64,000 nucleotides of DNA from Ectocarpus siliculosus (GCA_000310025.1 FN649735.1:2986058-3050057); one strand, 5' to 3'; positions 12,448 to 26,369 are shown, counted from the stretch's first letter. A program made the numbers and translations. The notes: generated by a model not told the origin, from the letters alone.

Positions 12448-15400
12448 TCAGAAGACAGGGCGGTACCACATGTTCTTTGACTTGTACAGGCTCATGACCT
12501 TGGCACGAACACGAGTAGAACCAGAAAGAGAAACACACGCCGGGGGGGGTTGAAACAAGGAGCCCTTGTCACTTTTGCTGCAAACAAAACGCCGACATGC
12601 TTATTGGAGACGGAGTTTCAAGCCTACCCTCATGACGACTCGTACGAAGCAGTCCAGAACGTGCTCGTTGTGAAACACGACAAAGAAAAAAGGCCAAACA
12701 CGCCTCAGGCGTAAACGGCAACGAAACCCCTTCACCTGTCTTCCAAACCGTTGCCAGCCGATGACAACCCAACGTTTCCCGTTAATGCGGTACACGACAC
12801 GAGACCATCTCACCTTGGAAAATAGCATGAGGAAAATCACTCCGCATACACAGACCGCGACTTGTCGGTATCCACTGTTTCTCAACTTGGGCGCCACCTG
12901 TCACCAAGAAGCGACGCAACCAAGCGAGTCGCGGCAGGGACGGGGCAGGCGCGCGTGCGACAGCGTGTCGATGTGCTAGTGCAACAAGAGTGGTAAGGGG
13001 GGGGCACATAGCGAAGGGCTTCACATGAAACCAAGCGCAATTCACCAATTCCACCTCCGGATATCATGATCGGAGCATGGTTAGAGGCGTGGAGTATTCT
13101 TCTTGGCCGAATTTTGACTCTTCGTAACATGATTCGGTGGGGTTGCAAAGGAGGGTCCGAAGTCAGCCATTACGGGATGGGATCGGGGGGATCGAAAATA
13201 TGCCGTACGAAGTTCGAAGCGCGTTTTCATGCTTGTCAGTTCTCGTTGCCAACCCCCCCCCCTCTTTGAGAAGAGCCATAAAGTCCTTAGGCTTTATTTA
13301 TGACACCTATTGGTTAATTGTTGCCGACGGAAGTGCGGAATCCAGGCGGCCCGCGGGGATACAGTAGCACTGTTCCGCAAGTCGCCGATGATCTTCGGTT
13401 TTAATGCTCCTACAAACGAAAGCGGGAATATCGAGGCTACAGAGAGACGACCCCGTAGATGCGTCTGTAACCGTGTCACCACCTGCGCAACAGCCGACAC
13501 CGCGCCGCACCTGTTACCCCACAGTGAAGACAACGCAATCCCTAACGTCGTGGTCGTACCACCGGGCAACGAGCTGAGCGCGGGGGGGCTGAGCGACTTA
13601 CATGAACCAGCAGGATGCCCGACAACCCGCACATGAGCGTCATGATGCCGGTGATGAACCCCTCTGCCACAAACTGCACGTTGGACTTTGCATCGGCAAA
13701 AAGCGGCATAGAAGCAGCACGACCAGGAGAGCGAAACAATGGGGAGGAGAGGGTAAAGGAACAGCGCTTCGACTGGAGATGGAAGCCTGTGCCAATTGTA
13801 CGCACAACGGCGGCTTCATCCATCCGAACAAATTTGGGCTCCGTCGAATTTCAATCGGTTAAAGCAAAGGTGGCCCTGACAAGGTTCGGTGTGGCACCAG
13901 CTCCCCCAATCTTATGGAGCATCGTGTTGGGTAGTGGGTGCTTAGCGTCAGAGAGTGGAGAAAAGGATGACTCAAGGCCTTGATATGCACGAGTGAACAG
14001 CAGGGCAAGCAAAGCCCTGCACACTAGAAGGGGGTCTGCCCTTCCAGTATCACATACCAACATGATCCACGCAGCCCCCTAGATCTCCGTAGGTTCGTAT
14101 CTAGTGCTGAGTACACCTAAGCTGATACTAGAAACAAGCACAGCGGTAGTTTTACATACAACACGATTAGACCTTGGGGTACCCGTACATGGCCAAAAAA
14201 GATACGTCTCTGAAAAGTTGAACACCGTGCGTACCTGGGGATGGAACCACATGATGAACCCGTCTTGCTTTACCATGAACGGAGCGGGGTTACGGATGAT
14301 ATCGTACACGCCCCCGCTAATACCGAACGTGTACACCAACAACGATGTGGCGAGCCAGAGATACTTGTTTCGAATGACCCGGAGCAGAGCACCTGGAACA
14401 CGCAAAAAGGCGGCGTGAATGGAAGGGCGACTAGGGGGGAGAGCGGAAGGGGTGGGAGGATACTCGAGACGCTCCCCAACGCCGCTGCAAGAGGGCGAAA
14501 CCGGCTTGTCAACCATGCTCCGGAGGAGAACGCCCGCACACACCATGACACGACGGGCGGGTATGCATTGCCGGCACGACGCTGGTAGGCAAAACGCAGC
14601 TGGTATCCGAATACGTAGGGAGGAAATTAGAGCACAAACTGGTTCCGCTGAAGGCGGCACGGTGTCTCACCCAGGTTGGAGAGAATAGGCTTGATAGCGA
14701 GGGCGGCCACCACCAACAGCCCCACCAGGATGATCATCACCGGGGGCTCCGGCCTGGGTCAGACCGAAACGCAAAACACCCGCCCGCACGATTTTCGTGT
14801 TCCTTGGTGGCTGGTATGATGTAGTTCCATAGGACATACTTCCATAGGATATATTTCCATAGGATTCTAGAGACGAAACAATCTCAAAAACGATCGCACA
14901 ACAACACACGATGAAGAGAAAAAAACACTGTCAGAAACAAATTGCACCACAACACACGTCGAGGCAAAGCGCTATCAGAAGCAGTCGCACCACGACGCAC
15001 GTTGTACAGACAAAACAATGTAACAAAACAATCGCACATCAACGTATTTCTCACAGGTACAAAAACAGACAAGGACAAGAAGACGACAAAGAGTCCACGA
15101 AATACACGGTTTGGGGCTGCCGTACCTGATGATAGGGAAGGACACGCCGGTCTTCTCCTTCACGAATCGCGCCATGTCTTCGGCCTTCACCTGGCCAGCC
15201 ATGTGCATGTGCTGGGACTGGTCTATTGCGTAGCGGCCGTCGTCCCCCTCCGCCAGCGCTGGGGGGAAGTGCAGAATCTTCGGGACTGTCTGGAGGCCCA
15301 GCTAGAGAGACAGAAGAGGGGGGTGGGGGGGGGGGTGTACTCATAGTCGTGCATGCCGTAGTCGTTTGACCATTGACCTCGCATCCCTACAAAGCCGGGA

Positions 15401-18400
15401 CGGAGCACGCCGGGTTCTCACCGGACCAGGCTCTCACATCACCAAGCGCGAAGCGCCGTGAGGTATTTGGCGAGTCGCATGAAGGGTGAGCTGCATCCTG
15501 CTAAGGGTGTTCGGCATCTTGGCTTACTTCCTTGCGTACGGATGACAGCTACGTATGACTTAGTTTATTTTCTGGTGCTTTCACTTCCACAGACAGTTGT
15601 AAGCACTGTGTAACTGCCTCGAGGAAGCTTGACCATTTTAACACAACGTGGTGCGATCATCCCCCGTTGCGCGGAGTGAGGGTTCTCGACCCCGCACAAC
15701 ATGATCTACTCGACCACCATTTTGGTTACCGCCAAACGGGGGTGGGGGGGGGGGGGGGTCAGAGAGGCGCGCGGAGAAACGAACAGGATTCACATTTCTT
15801 CAAAACTGAGTTGGCCTTCCGCGCGTGGAGTCGCGCAGGAACTGACCCTCAGTCTGGAGAAAGCACGCCGAACTGCACAAGCGCTAGCCCCGCGCGCCAC
15901 CGCGACCAACAAAACGGGGCAGCTTCGAGACGCTCCCCGGACACAGCTACCAACATCATCAAAACCCCACAAACATAGATCGCACCCACAGAGCAAGCAA
16001 GGAAACCACCACAGACTCACCTTTTGGAACGGCAACTGGTTCTGGCCGAAGTCGGCAACGAAGAAGTAGACGTCGACGCCGTTCAACGTCTCGGGGGTGT
16101 TGGCGCGCGCCGCCTGGTATGACTCCGCCATGGTCGTGAACTCGTCGAGGTGCACCCTGCCGAAGCGAATCCCAAACAGGAAGAAAACCGATGCAGAAGT
16201 ACAGGCTTGAAACAGACTCAAAATAAGCCCAGTTTCCAGCCGGTTTCCCTCCACTCACAGTATTGTAAAGACTTCATTCTGCTGTGGTGATGCGTCTCGA
16301 ACGGGTGGTCTTTCTGTGTTTTTGTGATGTTCATATTCCTAAGAAAACAGCGCTTGACATCAGCGATCTCTAGCGCTTTGAAGTCAGCGATATCTAGAAG
16401 GATTCGCGGTAAAGACGTGCGTACACTCGTCATGTCGTTTGAGTCACGCGCGCAGGTACACACAGGAGAGGAAAATCGTCACGTTGGTCGAGGTCCCAGC
16501 ATACTACACAGGTGCCGCATGCGCGAGGGTGAGGCTCGACTGGGCAAAACACGACAACAAGATTTCTGTCGGAAACACATGGCTTCTAATGTCCATACAG
16601 TAGCCACCGATGGTCATACGACGACAATTGCACGTCGAAGCGTTGAACGCTGAAACAAAGCAGTAAGCACGGGGACACAGAGGAACACAAGTCATCTTGT
16701 CGGCGGTATTCAATCAACGACAAGAGGCACACGGAATCGCGAGAGGTGGGGGGGGGGGGGGGAGGGGGCTACCGCCGGCGGTCAATAGTCGGAAGGCCCA
16801 CCCATGGTCGACGAATAATGTTTGGGTACGATATCCGATCTTCTGGGAAATGTATGGGGGGGGGGTATGTTGTTGGGGTTCCAAGTGCGGGGTCCCCCGA
16901 GAGATAGCACGCACATGTGTTCAGTGGTGCTAAGTACTGGAAGGAGTACGCTGTGTGTCATATAATCAAGCAAGAGGGTTTATGTCACCATCGTTCAGTC
17001 CTGGGATACAATAGTCCCCGCACTTGACCTCGCGCTGATACACACTGGTATCGCGCTACTTCGACATCGCTCCGGGCAAACCTGCAGCTGCGCTACTCGG
17101 ACAAACCTGCAGCTGGTGCACTTGTAGTTGGCCCCGGCGGCCGTGAAGAAGACAACCGCCTCGTACTGCCGTGGAACTCCCGTGATGTAACGGTCGAATT
17201 TGGTCCCGTCCACGACCACGACAGCCCCCCCGCCGGCCTGCCCCTTCGAGTCTCCGGCTGCTCGGAGCTTTTCAAGGGAGCGACGTCTAGAGCCTGCGGA
17301 CTGATTGGAGTGGTTCGAAGAGGAAGTCGAAGGCGTTTTTCGAGGGTGGGGGCACAAGGGGCGTTGGGTGAGGGGTCCAAGCGCAACAGCACGAGAGGTC
17401 CGAGGGCACCGCTACTTGTTGACTTCTCTGTCGGGAGATGCTACCATGCCTGCAGATTAACACCGGTGCTGTTGTGAACGGTCTGCCGCACGTTGTATGA
17501 GGGTATGTACCCACCTGTGCCGGCAGATCATCAACTGTGCGATATTATTGCCCCACACAACCTAGTACGTATTGCTGTTGTGGTCTTGGACCTGCAACAC
17601 TCGTGCGATTGCGATCAGCGTGACGCCTGTTGCAGGGTCACGCAAGCACGACTACTCGATCGTTTTGGCTCTGGTGTACGCCATCTCTGCTCTCTCTCTC
17701 GCGCGCACGCCGGACCGGGTTGATCACAGGTTGAGGAATGCTCAGTATTTGTCCCCGTTGGGATCATTGGAGTTGATTGTTAAGACATTCGCCCCCCAAC
17801 ATCCGACAGTTTACAAGGCAGGTGAGCACGAGGACGGTGTCGAGCTCGTTGTGCATATGGCTGGATTGGCCGCTTTCGTGCTGGCCTGTCTCTTGATGTG
17901 TCTAGGTCTCTCGACACGTCTTTCTCTATTAGGCGAGGGGTGCCCGCGATCTTTCTCCACACACAAAACAATCCGAGGTGCAAACGGAACTCATCCTCTA
18001 CACTTTGGCAGTCATGGTATGCAATCTGCACCTGGAAGGATTTATATTCTTAGATCGTAACTATTTGTTCCTGCACCCTGCAGCCTACCCGCAATACCGT
18101 ACATGACACAATATAACACACCCCCTGGGCCGATTTTCACAGCTCGATTACTCCACAACGAAGAGGATGCATAAACGACATGATACATTTTCGAAAAGCA
18201 CTCGACGAGACGGATCCAATGCCGCCATTTTTGGCGCTGTGACTCTTGCTGCTGTTGAGAAATCGAGCTTTGAAAATAAGTCAAGGGGGTGTGGAATCTT
18301 GTGTGATACACTGCAGATCACGATTGTTTACAAGGGGACCTGAACAACTGCCCGACGGAGTTTTTCCGAGATCCCGCATCATATCGTGCTTTGTTCAAGG

Positions 18401-18843
18401 CATGGTGGAAACGGGAAAACATAGAGGTAGAGGGAGAGAGCAACGAACGCACACCAAGTGGTCCACACATGACCAAACCAAACCAAACCAAACCAGGGGC
18501 TACACAGACGGGTATTTGGATTTGCCCGCTGCTGTCCGCTGCGCAGGAGGCGAAAGGGCAGGGTAAGCATGAGATGCAAAAGGAGAGGATTGCACCCGAG
18601 TTCCCCAGATGAGGCGGTATTGTGACTTCCAAGCGTGCGGTGCGCATTGGTTTCGTTGCTGTGCGATGTTGCTGTGGTGCAATCCATCCGTGGGTGAAAT
18701 CTTAGGGTCTTTGTGAGCTTCACACTCACCATGCTACGCTCCGCTGCAACAGAAGTGCCTCCAAGCACCAGCAAAGAGACCAGCGTCAAAATCTTGACCC
18801 ATGCCCGTCGCCGCGGCGCAGCCGTCCGTCGTAAACCCATCAT
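12448..18843 (-). CDS. OST3: Oligosaccharyltransferase subunit OST3/OST6 (TUSC3/MagT1 family)
   Basis: Nine exons, in gene order: 18843-18730, 17300-17107, 16156-16021, 15301-15126, 14753-14671, 14392-14235, 13685-13602, 12897-12814 and 12498-12448. They total 1,080 nt (359 residues), close to the human paralogues. All splice sites are GT-AG with matching phases. Residues 1-34 form a signal peptide. An ER-lumenal thioredoxin-like domain follows (FDRYITGVPRQYEAVVFFTA) with the redox motif C99-T-S-C102, then VHLDEF and DVYFFVADF segments. Four membrane helices follow near 211-226, 245-265, 293-314 and 325-348; FVAEGF in the third is typical of the family. The protein acts in the ER membrane, holding glycosylation sites open by mixed disulphides for N-glycosylation. 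The last exon encodes only 16 residues plus stop and was found by its match to the family C terminus. Confidence 0.93.
14080..14131 (+). repeat. Dispersed repeat, TAGATCTCCGTAG family
   Basis: It lies in OST3 intron 6. TAGATCTCCGTAG, then TAGTGCTGAGTACACCTAA, is shared with 20328-20372 in RAD18 intron 1. The two copies differ by several substitutions and have different flanks. Confidence 0.65.
15322..15740 (+). mobile_element. TIR element copy A (truncated) in OST3 intron 3
   Basis: It starts with a G run followed by TGTACTCATAGTCGTGC and then ...AGTCGTTTGACCATTGACC. It stays about 90% identical to 37660-38050 until it stops at GGTTACCGCCAAACGG beside another G run. The TACTCA end lies at 15338-15343. 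Read in the sense of OST3, this is TGAGTA, then a C-rich tract, then the acceptor of exon 4, with 36 nt between TGAGTA and the exon. Confidence 0.8.
18103..18308 (-). mobile_element. MITE-like element with ~50-bp inverted termini, copy 1 (OST3 intron 1)
   Basis: The left arm (ATGACACAATATAACACACC, then CCCTGGGCCGATTTTCACAGCTCG) is repeated in reverse complement at the right end (CACACAAGATTCCACACCCCC, TTTTCAAAGCTCGATTTC). Total length is about 205 bp. It matches 43995-44201 in opposite orientation, including an internal GAGGATGCATA. No coding capacity. Confidence 0.8.
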
Positions 18844-19409
18844 CGCCCGGTTTCGAGCGAGGTTATCGCTGTGTGTCCTGCGGTAGCAGTTGCTCCGACT
18901 GCCGCTGCCAGCAGACCAGAGGTAAACAATGGACGCCCCAAAGTTACGCCCTCTGCGTCACCCCCCGGTCTCCAACAGCAGCATCACACAGCCGCAGCAC
19001 ACCATCGACACAGAGCAGTGCCAGAGGTGCTCTTTGTCGCTCTCTGGCCTGCCCGCCTTCCGCCTGGTGGATAAGCTCTGTACTCTTATTCTCTAAGCCA
19101 GCGCAGTGCCTTCGATAGCGGTAGGCTCCGACGGATATAGAGACGGGGCACATCAACGCTACCAAGCATCGGAGCGGTTTGAATTTGCTGCCAATTCGTT
19201 GAGGCAAATTCAAAAATTGGCGCCGCCACACGCAGCGAGGTAGACAGCAGTGCATTGTGGAACAGCTGCAGTGCTGGGCGTCGTTCAGCGGGCGCTCGCG
19301 GTTCCTTTGGTGGTGAAAGGGGGCGGATCGCTTCTTGAAACTGCTACCTGAAACGGTTGTTGCTTCGGCAGTGGCTGTATTTGGTAGTGTAACGATAGCA
19401 GCAGCCAAC
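18844..19409. promoter_or_regulatory. Divergent intergenic region between OST3 and RAD18
   Basis: 566 bp separate the two start codons on opposite strands, so promoters and both 5' UTRs must lie here or overlap. I see no clear TATA box or initiator. The assignment as a bidirectional promoter rests on geometry alone. Confidence 0.6.
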
Positions 19410-22400
19410 ATGATGTCTGCTACGAGAGGGGGTGCTGCTGGTGCGGAGGAGGACAGGCTGGAGGACGAGGAGGACGACGACGAGGTGTACCAGTACCCAA
19501 AGGCGGGCCTCGGGCCTGCGTTGGGTTCCATCGAGAGCATCCTTCGCTGGTAAGAGCATCACGTATGGCGACCCGAATGCTTCTCTGCCCGCCCCCCTCC
19601 TCTTGTACCCTGCGAGCGCCACTGCTGTGTAACGTTATGGCAGCCTGTATACAAGTACTGGGTTTCTGTTGTGAACTTCCCACTCCCATGATACTGCTAC
19701 CCACGGGTTGTGTTTGCAACGACTGCTGGTGTCTCTTTGCCAATTTTTTCTCGTCGGCAAAAACCTACTTGAGTGGATTCGCTCGATGGAATAGCCTACG
19801 AGAGTGCGTCTGGACGCAGGAACGGGGAGGAACCCTCATTTTGAGATGCTGCTGCAGACTCGGGCGTTTAGGGCAGAGGCAAGAAGCCACGCGTACACCT
19901 TTACGTAGAAGTTTGAACTCGCCTGGATAGGGTGGAAAGCGTTTCATCGAACTGATAGTCGGCCCAGGCTGTTCCATCACAAACACACACACCCGGAGCC
20001 CGCTGCCATCCGTAGACCGACCATGCCACCAACCGTTGTATGGTGACGCTTTCTTCGAGATCGCATGCTTTTGTGTGTTCCATACTGCTGCAGTCGTATT
20101 TACTGCAGTCGTGATGGTCACCAAGGATTGGCGGTTGTTTGAACATAGTGTACCAGCTCTTTCCAGAGAACCGCAATCGTCCGACAATGATTCGGGAGAA
20201 AAAGTACAGCTCCCATCACCCAGGGAAAGTACTTGCCGAGTTGCGCATCGGGGACAAGACTCACATGCACCTACCGTAGGTGACGTAAGATACCACACCC
20301 CCTGGACCGACTTTTCAAAGGCTCGACTAGATCTCCGTAGATCCGTTTCTCGTGCTGAGTACACCTAACGTAATATTTCGTCACAAGAGTGTTTCGTCGC
20401 CGTCATTTTTTTTTGTAAAAGGTAACATTACCACACAGAAAGACTACCCATTCGAGATATAACCACCGTCGAAAGGGATGTGGTCAAGTCTATAAAGTGA
20501 GTGGAGGGAGCACTGCTGCCGCAGTTGCCGCCAGTGTATCACAGACCGACAATCCTCTTGCCGCTTTCTCCAACGTGTCACAGACCAACGGCCCTCTTGG
20601 CTCTTTACGCTTGCCTCGAACGACCCTCTTGCCTCCTGACGCCCTCCCCACCAGATACGATTGCTCCATCACGAAAACCCGCCTATTTTCGCTTTCCGCA
20701 ACATGTCAACAGACCAACGATGGCCCTCTTACCTTTCCCACGGATTTCGATGGCCTAGTCTCACCAAGCATCCCGCGTCCTGTCACATGACACCGTCGCC
20801 GCGACACGTTTCTCTCTTCGGTCACGATCTATGTGCGTCAGCGCGATCTGCCGTGGGCTTTCGGACCCGCCGGTGTCTCTGCCGTGCTGCCAGCAGACCT
20901 TCTGCTCTCTCTGCATCCGGCAGTACCTCAACAGCACGACGCCCCGCTGCCCCTGTTGCCGGAAGCCGTGTGAGCGTACACGGGAGTGGCCGTGTGTCAC
21001 GCGAGAGAGGGATTGTGATGGAAGTGTGTTGTACTGCTGTTGGGGTAAAATCGTTTGAGTGTGCGCGAGGGAGTCGCGTCAAGAGAGAGAGAGAGAAACG
21101 ATATCCTCTTGGTGCTGTTGGGGTCGTGGGAGGGCTGACAGACAGTCCCATGCGATCTCAGACGGGTATCGATTGGGAGGGGTGGGGGACTAAAGCGCCC
21201 CTTCTATTTCTGTGCATAGTATCAATGGTGGTCTCCGGGAGCTATCTGCGTACACTTCTAAGGGCGACGACGTCAAACTGGCGAGGTTTTTGTTGTGTGG
21301 ACAAAATTGATGCAGAGTTTCGCTGAAGGAACTACCTCACGCGCTTGTTGGCTGTTGCATCGCGAGCAGCACACCGCAGAGAAGAAGAATGGGAGACGGC
21401 ATGAATGAGTGACGCACTGTTGTTTTTGACGAGCTGTACCCCAGCAGGGGTAAGGATAACTAACGAAGCTTGTAGATAGAGACGCCCGGTGGACCCGCGG
21501 ATTCATCTCTTTCTCCCCGACGCCTCTTCCGGTGGGTGTTTCGTTCTTTGCTTGCCCGTGTCACTTTTCGCACACGCTCGCGCTGGGGCTGTGTTCACAG
21601 CCGCGTCGAACATGCTGCAACTGTCCAAGGAGCTTCGGTCGGTGAGTGCAGCAGTACCCCTCCGTACGTGCTGTCGATGCGTTGTCTGTGCCATACGCAG
21701 GCTGGCGGGGGGTTCATGGAAGCTGCCCTTCTTGTTTTCAAGACGAGCAGGTTGTCGGGGGGAGGTCTGGAAGATGCTGCATGTTGTTGAACATGTTGAT
21801 CTGCGGTCTCTGCCGCCTTTTTTTCTTTCATGTTGCGGGAGGTTTTCTGTCCTTTCATTTTTTGCGCCCGTTGGACACCCTAATGATATCACAAGTTCCG
21901 TTTCGACAACGGCCCTGGCCTCCCTCCGCACAGATCTGCACCACGTGGAAGCACAACCGCCGAGCCATCCTGGCCGCGGCTAATGCTAGCGCCACGGCAC
22001 CGGCAGGAGGAGCCGCGCCGGCGCCGGCGAGGGAGCAACCCGCTCCGTCCGGGAGGCGCAAGGTTTGCGCGATCGGGGCCGGCCAAGGGCGTGTCGGAGA
22101 TGGCGGCGTTGTCAAGGCGGTGCACTACCACTCCCTTAACGATAGCAAGGTGTGTTCAGGGGGCGAAGATAGAAGTGTTGGTAGTTACCCGGACCCGCCG
22201 GCCGGCCCCAAAGAACAAGAGGGATTGAGATGTGTTGCGTGGGTTTGTGGTGAGGCATGAGGGAACATGCCCGATCTCTCTGTGGTGTATGCAGCCGCGC
22301 TGTTCCAGCCAGTTGCTGACGAGTGGATAGCCAGAGGAAGAGCGGGGCGTTTTTCGTGCTTTCGCAACACGGCTCTCGGGGTTCACGGGCGGTATTTTGC

Positions 22401-25400
22401 TGCCGCCGCAATTCTTAGTCGTTTGTCTACCACGACAGTGACCTGCTTTATGGTTGCGGTCATCCTTAACGATGTTAATGCTTTCATTCAAATAGCATGG
22501 AACACATCTTGTGGGTACTACAGCAACGCCGATCGGGGAATATGTTGGGTTTATTTGTTACCCTGCTACCTTCTTCTACCACTTCTTGCACCGAAACCGT
22601 CACGGTTGTACTAAACATCAGCCATTCGACTCTAGTGCAATCGATTTCCTCACCGAGCAAACGAATGCTTACGAAAACTCATGCCTAGACACGACATTCT
22701 ATCTTCTTCCTTGTGTGAGCTTGTTTGGATGCGTTGAGTGCGTGTATGTCTCTCCGCATGCCCAAATTGGGAATTGTTATACCATTGCGAGCTATGGGCC
22801 TCTCTGGCTACTAGTAGGATTCGAGTCAACCACTGAGTTGTCAGCTTTTGGGTGGATATGTTCGGCTTGCTTGCGTGTCGACTGATGCGACAAATGCACG
22901 GCCTTCTTACAAGTACTTGCGTTAACTAACCGGGAACGTTGATGATGATGCCAAATACATTGTGCACGACGCCCGATATGTACAGTCAAGCCAACCTGGG
23001 GTACATTGGTTTAAGCACGGGCCATTGCCATAACGGGTGTTAATGATGCCAATAACTTCTTTTGACTTTGGTCTCTTTGTGACGTAGTACAAGTCTAAAT
23101 TGACACCAGTGATGTTTTTTCGCGTCTTGACCGTTATTTTCCTTCAGTTGCTTTCCCCGCTTGTATGTCCGCATCCCTCCCCTCCGCTGTAGGAAAGCAT
23201 CAATCCGAAAACGCCATCCGGCCAAGACTAACATATGACGTTTTTCTGTCCGTTTTGTGCGTTTTTTCTGTCGTTCATCCCCCAGATGAAGGCGCTGCTG
23301 ATCCGCGTCGGTCTCCCGGTAGGAGGGGGCAAGGCTGCCATGGTCGCTAGGCACAAGCGGCTCGTTCTGCTGTCTGCTGCGTCCAACGATCGTGAGGTGC
23401 CGTTGCCCAAGGCGCAGCTCCTCAGACAGGTGGCCGCATGGGAGGTGAGAGGAGAGAGACCAAGAAGACTGATGGTACAGGAGTAGTACATGGATCGAGA
23501 GAGGGGGGGGGGGATTCTTGTGCGGGGGGTGAGAGAAGGGCGACCAAGAAGACTGATGGTACAGGAGTAATACATGGAATGAGAGAGCGAGAGAGAGAGA
23601 CAGACAGAGAGAGGCAGAGACAGAGACAGAGACAGAGAGAGAGGGATGGCTTCTCTTACGGAGGAGGGAGAGAGGGCTCTCACGAATGCCTTACATCAGC
23701 CCTCTTGGAGACTTGGCTTGTTGATGTTGGTTTCGTAGCCCACAAGAAGAACTAAGAAACCCAGCCCCGGCGGTGAAAACTAGAGGTTCTTATAATGCGG
23801 GCGCTATTTACCTGTACCAGACTGCAAATCATCGGTGGTGCCGACCCAATGCTCTCGCGAACCCATGCTGGCGCTTTTTTCCGCCGACGTTGCTCCTTCC
23901 GTTCGTCGCAGAGAGAGAAAGACAAGGAGAGGATGGCGAACGCCAAGACAGCGAGGGCAGGGCTAGTGTCAGGATCAGCAGGGTCGGGGGGAGGGTCGAG
24001 GCAGGCGTTGCGCCCGGCGGGGACAGGGGGCGCCGCAGCCGCTGGCGACGGATCACCCCCACCTGAGTCCGAGAAAATCGTGATCTCGAAGGAGATGAAG
24101 GACGGGTTCTCCGCCTTGATCGCAAGCGCCAGAAGTGTGAGCTGCCCCCCACGCGTCATAGATAGGATGGGAAAACCGTTTTTGAGCTGCCTTTGGCAGG
24201 GTAGGAAGGAACGATTGGTGATCGGTCCTGTGGGAACAGTGCTCCGTCTTCTTGAGGATGGACGCGTGGTCAATGGTCTAACCGCTAAGGCGTGCGAAAC
24301 ATGAGAGTAAGCCCTCACCCGTCATCCTGTGCTTGTGCTTGTTCTGCTGATTGGTGCAGCTGCTGCGTACACTATTGTTTGGTGCCGTGTTGTGTTCGTC
24401 GACGTCCCCCCCTCACGCTTTGGCGTCTCGAATGGACGCTGCCTTGCCCGCGCGCCTGCCCCACCCTCCAGCCGCTCCGCACTGGACTTCGCTTGTGCAG
24501 CTGTGAGCAGCGCGATTTCCCCCTTTTGTGTTGAGCGCCACGTTTTGGCAGCTGTGATGTAGCGCGAAGACCCCTGTACGTCCACGACTGTTGCGCAGCT
24601 GTGATACACCTTTATAGGTTCCCTCTACTACATGTCGAGCGTCACGTCCACCAACAGTTGTTGGTCGAGGCAAGGACCCCCAAGTTGTCGGTTCACGTCG
24701 TTCGGCTGTACCGGTTCAACTATAACGCTGTTCGCCGTAGTAGATCACCCCAACTTCAGACTGACCGTGAAGATGATGAAGGCCAACACCAACGACACCA
24801 TCCGTCACCCCTCCCCCTTTTCGAGTTCCCCCCTTGTACCGACCACCCCCTACCATTCAGAACGAGTTCTCCTTTCGCACTTCATTCGCCTTTTTTGTGC
24901 ACGCAGCACGCCCATCTCGACCGACCCCCCCCCCCCCCCCCCCCCCCGGCCCTTTTTCTCGGGGCCCCTTTTTTTAAAAAAAAAAAAAAAAACCAACCCC
25001 CCCCCCCCCCCCCGAGGGGGGGGAAAAAAAAGAAAAAAAAAAAGGCGGCGCCCCCAGAGTNNNNNNNNNNNNNNNNNNNNNNNNNNNNNNNNNNNNNNNN
25101 NNNNNNNNNNNNNNNNNNNNNNNNNNNNNNNNNNNNNNNNNNNNNNNNNNNNNNNNNNNNTTCCTTTTATCCCTTTGGGGGGGTCGCTCCCCCCCCCCTT
25201 TTTTGGGGGGGCCAGGGCCCCCAAATTTTTGGTTCCCTTTTTTTGGGTTTACCGGTTTAAATAAAACCGTTTTCCCCGTTTGTGGCCCCCCCCATTTTCG
25301 GCCGCCCGGGGAGGGGGGGAAGGCCCACCCCAAAGGCCCCCTCCCTCCCCCCCCCCCCTTTTTGGTTTCCCCCCTTTGTCCCCCCCCCCCCCCCCCTTTA

Positions 25401-26369
25401 AAAAGGTTTTCCCTTTCCCCCTTTTTTTCCCTTTTTTGGGGCCCGCGCCCCCCCTTTTTGGCCCCCCCCCCCCCCCCCCCCCCCCCCCGGCACTTCTTGC
25501 TGCTGCCTCATTTTTAGAAAGCAAAGAAGAGACCGATCACTAGCACCAGCTCCGACGGCGGTGACAACAGTGAAAACAAAAAGGCCCGCGTCTGCCAGGA
25601 TTCGGACTGCGGCGGCGGCGGCGGCGGAAACGTGGATATTGCCGGTAGTGTTGGTGATGGCGGTAACGTCATCAGGAAAGATGCAGGCGGCTGCCGCACC
25701 CTTGGCGGTCGAAGCGCGGCCGTCGGTGGCGGTGCTTCCCGAAACGACGCGCCAGGCGATGCTGCTGAGGTGCGTGCGTCTATGGACCGTCGTCTCTTTT
25801 TTTTTAAGCTCTCAAAGGCGATCCCATGCTTTTTCTTCATGCGGTGTCCAAACCTCTGTTTCCCCGAGGGCAACTTTGTTTTTCCTGTAAGATACGGATA
25901 TGTTCTCCACTACGTCTTCCACGCTCGCGCACGCGTGGTCCCGTGACCCTCAGCGCGGCTCTTACTCCGTCAAATCCTTTCCATTTCCACGACGGCGACA
26001 GATCCTCGGCGTGGCGGGGAGGCTGGTCCGTACCCGCGGGCCTTGGCGGTGTATCTTCTCGCAAGGACGACAGCCGTCGGCTTCGGTGGGAGAGGTGCGC
26101 TGCAACGGCACCGCTGAAGCCGCCGCCGCCGCTGCCGGCGTGATGCCACCGTCGGCTTCGGTGGGAGAGGTGCGCAACAACGGCACCGCTGCTGGCGTGA
26201 TGCGACGGACGGAAGGATGGAAGAGCGCGGGAGAGCGGGCCTTGTCCTCTGCCGGTGGTGACGGCGTCGAGAGAAACGGCGGCTGTGCCTGCAACGGGGT
26301 CGGCGAGAGCAACGGCGTCGGCGGCGACGGTAGAAGCGGAAGCGAAGCGACACAAGAGCTGTCAGTCGT

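Noticed and set aside
24601-25264. Open frames crossing the first N gap
   Set aside because: They translate undetermined bases and stuttered homopolymers. The right flank is a corrupted duplicate of the left.
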